Shown here piece by piece: positions 62,813 to 64,000 of a stretch of DNA of 64,000 bases. The position numbers were made by a program, and so were the translations under genes. The stretch comes from Spirochaetota bacterium (GTDB lineage: Bacteria; Spirochaetota; UBA4802; UB4802): positions 16,146 to 80,145 of the forward strand of contig JBFLZD010000008.1 of NCBI GenBank assembly GCA_040756435.1, read 5' to 3'. Numbering within the stretch: position 1 is the stretch's first letter; every line of letters begins with the position of its first letter. The notes under the pieces are model-generated. The model made no database searches. It was not told where the DNA came from and saw only the letters and a list, made by a program, of their open reading frames with translations.

Positions 62813-63511
62813 ATGCGATTGATAATAAGTATTATAATGCTTGCAACGTGCTTTACATATTCTTATGCTCAGATTAATTCAATAGCCCAGCCATTGCAGT
62901 ATCCAGCAGGTGTAGTGTCAAACACACAGCCTTACATTATATGGTGCGATATATATAATACCAGCAATAAGCCTTTTGTGGTTATGGTAACCATCACCAA
63001 CTCACAGGGTCAGAGCAATGAATATACCCTGTATCCAGAAATAATTGACGGGATCTATTGCATTGTACAGCTTCCAATTGCTCTGACCCCTGATTCATAC
63101 ACTTATACAGTAAAACTTTTACATAACAACAAACCTGAATCTAAGCGCTATTATCATCATAAAACGTATCCAGTGAAAGGCACCTTTATTGTGGATACTA
63201 CACTGCAGAATCCAGTAGATTCTTTAGATAAAACCAACATTATTTACTATTTAAGTCAGAGTCGGCAGAATAAACTGCACAATGGCTATAATGCCCTATT
63301 CTTTTCATCAAGCGGAACTATTTCTCTTGGTACAGGTGTAGCAGTGTATTATCTAACTAATTTTGGTATTGTTACCACTATTATTTCAGCAGTAGCCATA
63401 ACTTCAGGTGTTATTGGCATTACAGCAGGCGTTTATTATTGCATAAAATATTATACTATAAAAAGTGAAATTAATTCTACAATACATAGAAATGACAAAA
63501 TTACACCATAG
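62813..63511 (+). CDS. Exported protein with C-terminal membrane helices
   Basis: 232 residues. Signal peptide to about residue 19, an Ig-like beta region (residues 30-125, e.g. KPFVVMVTITNSQGQSNEYT), a polar stretch, and two hydrophobic segments near the C-terminus (about 160-180 and 185-212). AGGTAA precedes the ATG. I recognise no family. It may sit on the periplasmic side of the inner membrane. Its stop is 4 bases from the convergent transposase gene. Confidence 0.5.
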   Translation: MRLIISIIMLATCFTYSYAQINSIAQPLQYPAGVVSNTQPYIIWCDIYNTSNKPFVVMVTITNSQGQSNEYTLYPEIIDGIYCIVQLPIALTPDSYTYTVKLLHNNKPESKRYYHHKTYPVKGTFIVDTTLQNPVDSLDKTNIIYYLSQSRQNKLHNGYNALFFSSSGTISLGTGVAVYYLTNFGIVTTIISAVAITSGVIGITAGVYYCIKYYTIKSEINSTIHRNDKITP

Positions 63512-63515
63512 CATA

Positions 63516-64000
63516 TCACAGCCACAACTCACCGTTGTAGTATGCAAGGAAACAGGCAATACACTCTTCCAGTGTATCTCCCAACTCTAAAAAATACTGA
63601 TGCAGGGTAATCTTTATACTGGGGCGATAGTTACTGTCAAAATAAGCCTTTGACCCACCAAAGTAGCTTTCAAAAGGGCTTTTCACCTTGCCTGCACGCA
63701 CCGGATTGTTGGCAAAATACCATAGTAAGTTGAGTAAATATATTCGAGGATTGTCCGCAAATTCCACAATGCTATCCTTGAAACGCTCATTCCATACAGG
63801 GCCCGTGCGCTGCATCATCGTATTAAACCGTTGTGCAAACCTCGACTTAATATACTGCACTATACGGGATATCGTAGCACCACCTTCCACAGTTCTTATA
63901 AGCAAATGAATATGATTATCCATAATCTGATAATTGATAAGTTCAAAAGGATATTTTGCCTGTGCCAGCATGATGCAGTATTCAAATAGTGCTTTGATAG
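63516..64000 (-). CDS. REP-associated tyrosine transposase-like (RAYT), N-terminus outside window
   Basis: The visible frame runs off the right edge (the upstream codons read IKALFEYCIM), so the gene is cut by the window. The HUH motif is QIMDNHIHLLIR, the catalytic Tyr probably in IVQYIKSRFAQRF, and GPVWNERFKDSIVE, then YFANNPVRAGKV follow, as in IS200-like Y1 transposases of the RAYT group. These single-copy proteins nick and mobilise short REP-like palindromes. A copy of the dispersed 14-mer lies inside the gene. Confidence 0.88.
   Translation of the reverse strand, partial: IKALFEYCIMLAQAKYPFELINYQIMDNHIHLLIRTVEGGATISRIVQYIKSRFAQRFNTMMQRTGPVWNERFKDSIVEFADNPRIYLLNLLWYFANNPVRAGKVKSPFESYFGGSKAYFDSNYRPSIKITLHQYFLELGDTLEECIACFLAYYNGELWL
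63624..63637 (+). repeat. Dispersed motif copy (GCGATAGTTACTGT)
   Basis: Exact 14-mer also at 61290-61303 and, reversed, at 11768-11781, here inside the transposase-like gene. Confidence 0.7.

Overview
The window is AT-rich (roughly 36% G+C by eye) and comes from a Gram-negative-type bacterium: it encodes a TonB-dependent receptor, a TolC-like protein, a LolA-like protein, a POTRA/barrel protein and an OmpA-domain lipoprotein. The mix of an OmpA lipoprotein resembling Loa22, many TPR, STAS, HATPase and SpoIIE regulators, a HATPase-HDOD fusion and 2-hydroxyacyl-CoA dehydratase genes is most like a spirochaete (Leptospira-like or an uncultured relative). There is no rRNA here, so this placement is tentative.

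Layout. 1-2000: start of a PlsB-like gene, tRNA-Pro(CGG), an anti-sigma kinase and a small membrane protein. 2000-9400: an operon for an acyl-CoA ligase and two 2-hydroxyacyl-CoA dehydratase subunits plus a sialidase-fold/FN3 membrane protein, divergent from an IclR regulator with a clear operator between. 9419-9522: a promoter with a perfect CIRCE element that drives no gene. 10300-19300: NeuB-like synthase, glycerol kinase, histidine kinase/receiver hybrid, a broken MNT/HI0074 nucleotidyltransferase pair, IlvE, an MlaF-type ATPase with RsgA, and an OmpA lipoprotein, followed by a candidate sRNA. 20300-25800: a heavy-metal RND efflux operon (barrel protein, TolC-like, CzcA/CusA) with no membrane-fusion gene, abutting a truncated glutaredoxin gene. 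26100-41600: SpoIIE phosphatase, glycosidase-like protein, CysE, two TetR regulators, AAA/DUF4143 protein, prenyl synthase, HisF, receiver protein, DUF362 ferredoxin, HATPase-HDOD protein, GlyQ and a DHH phosphoesterase. 41675-51128: a long minus-strand cluster with two TPR/nuclease-fold membrane proteins, a ParB-like protein, a six-hairpin glycosidase-like protein, a STAS protein and a cNMP/MinD/pseudo-patatin fusion. 51583-54100: tRNA-Ala(GGC), DUF1015, GreA, RseC. 54296-60571: a plus-strand cluster of TonB receptor, double molybdopterin-fold domain protein, CcsA-like and ResB-like membrane proteins and an HTH/PBP-type regulator. 60644-64000: POTRA/barrel and LolA-like pair, an exported protein, and a RAYT-like transposase cut by the window end.

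Two repeat families stand out. One is a 120-122 bp TA-bounded element with inverted ends, present three times (11629, 28261, 51167), always in the same orientation just upstream of a start codon. The other is a dispersed octamer CGATAGTT, of which I counted 20 copies on both strands (about 2-3 expected), often within a longer GCGATAGTTMCTG consensus, in coding and non-coding DNA alike. The strongest candidates for undescribed biology are the gene-less CIRCE unit, these two repeat families, the cNMP-MinD-pseudopatatin cluster, and the TonB/Moco-fold/Ccs cluster.
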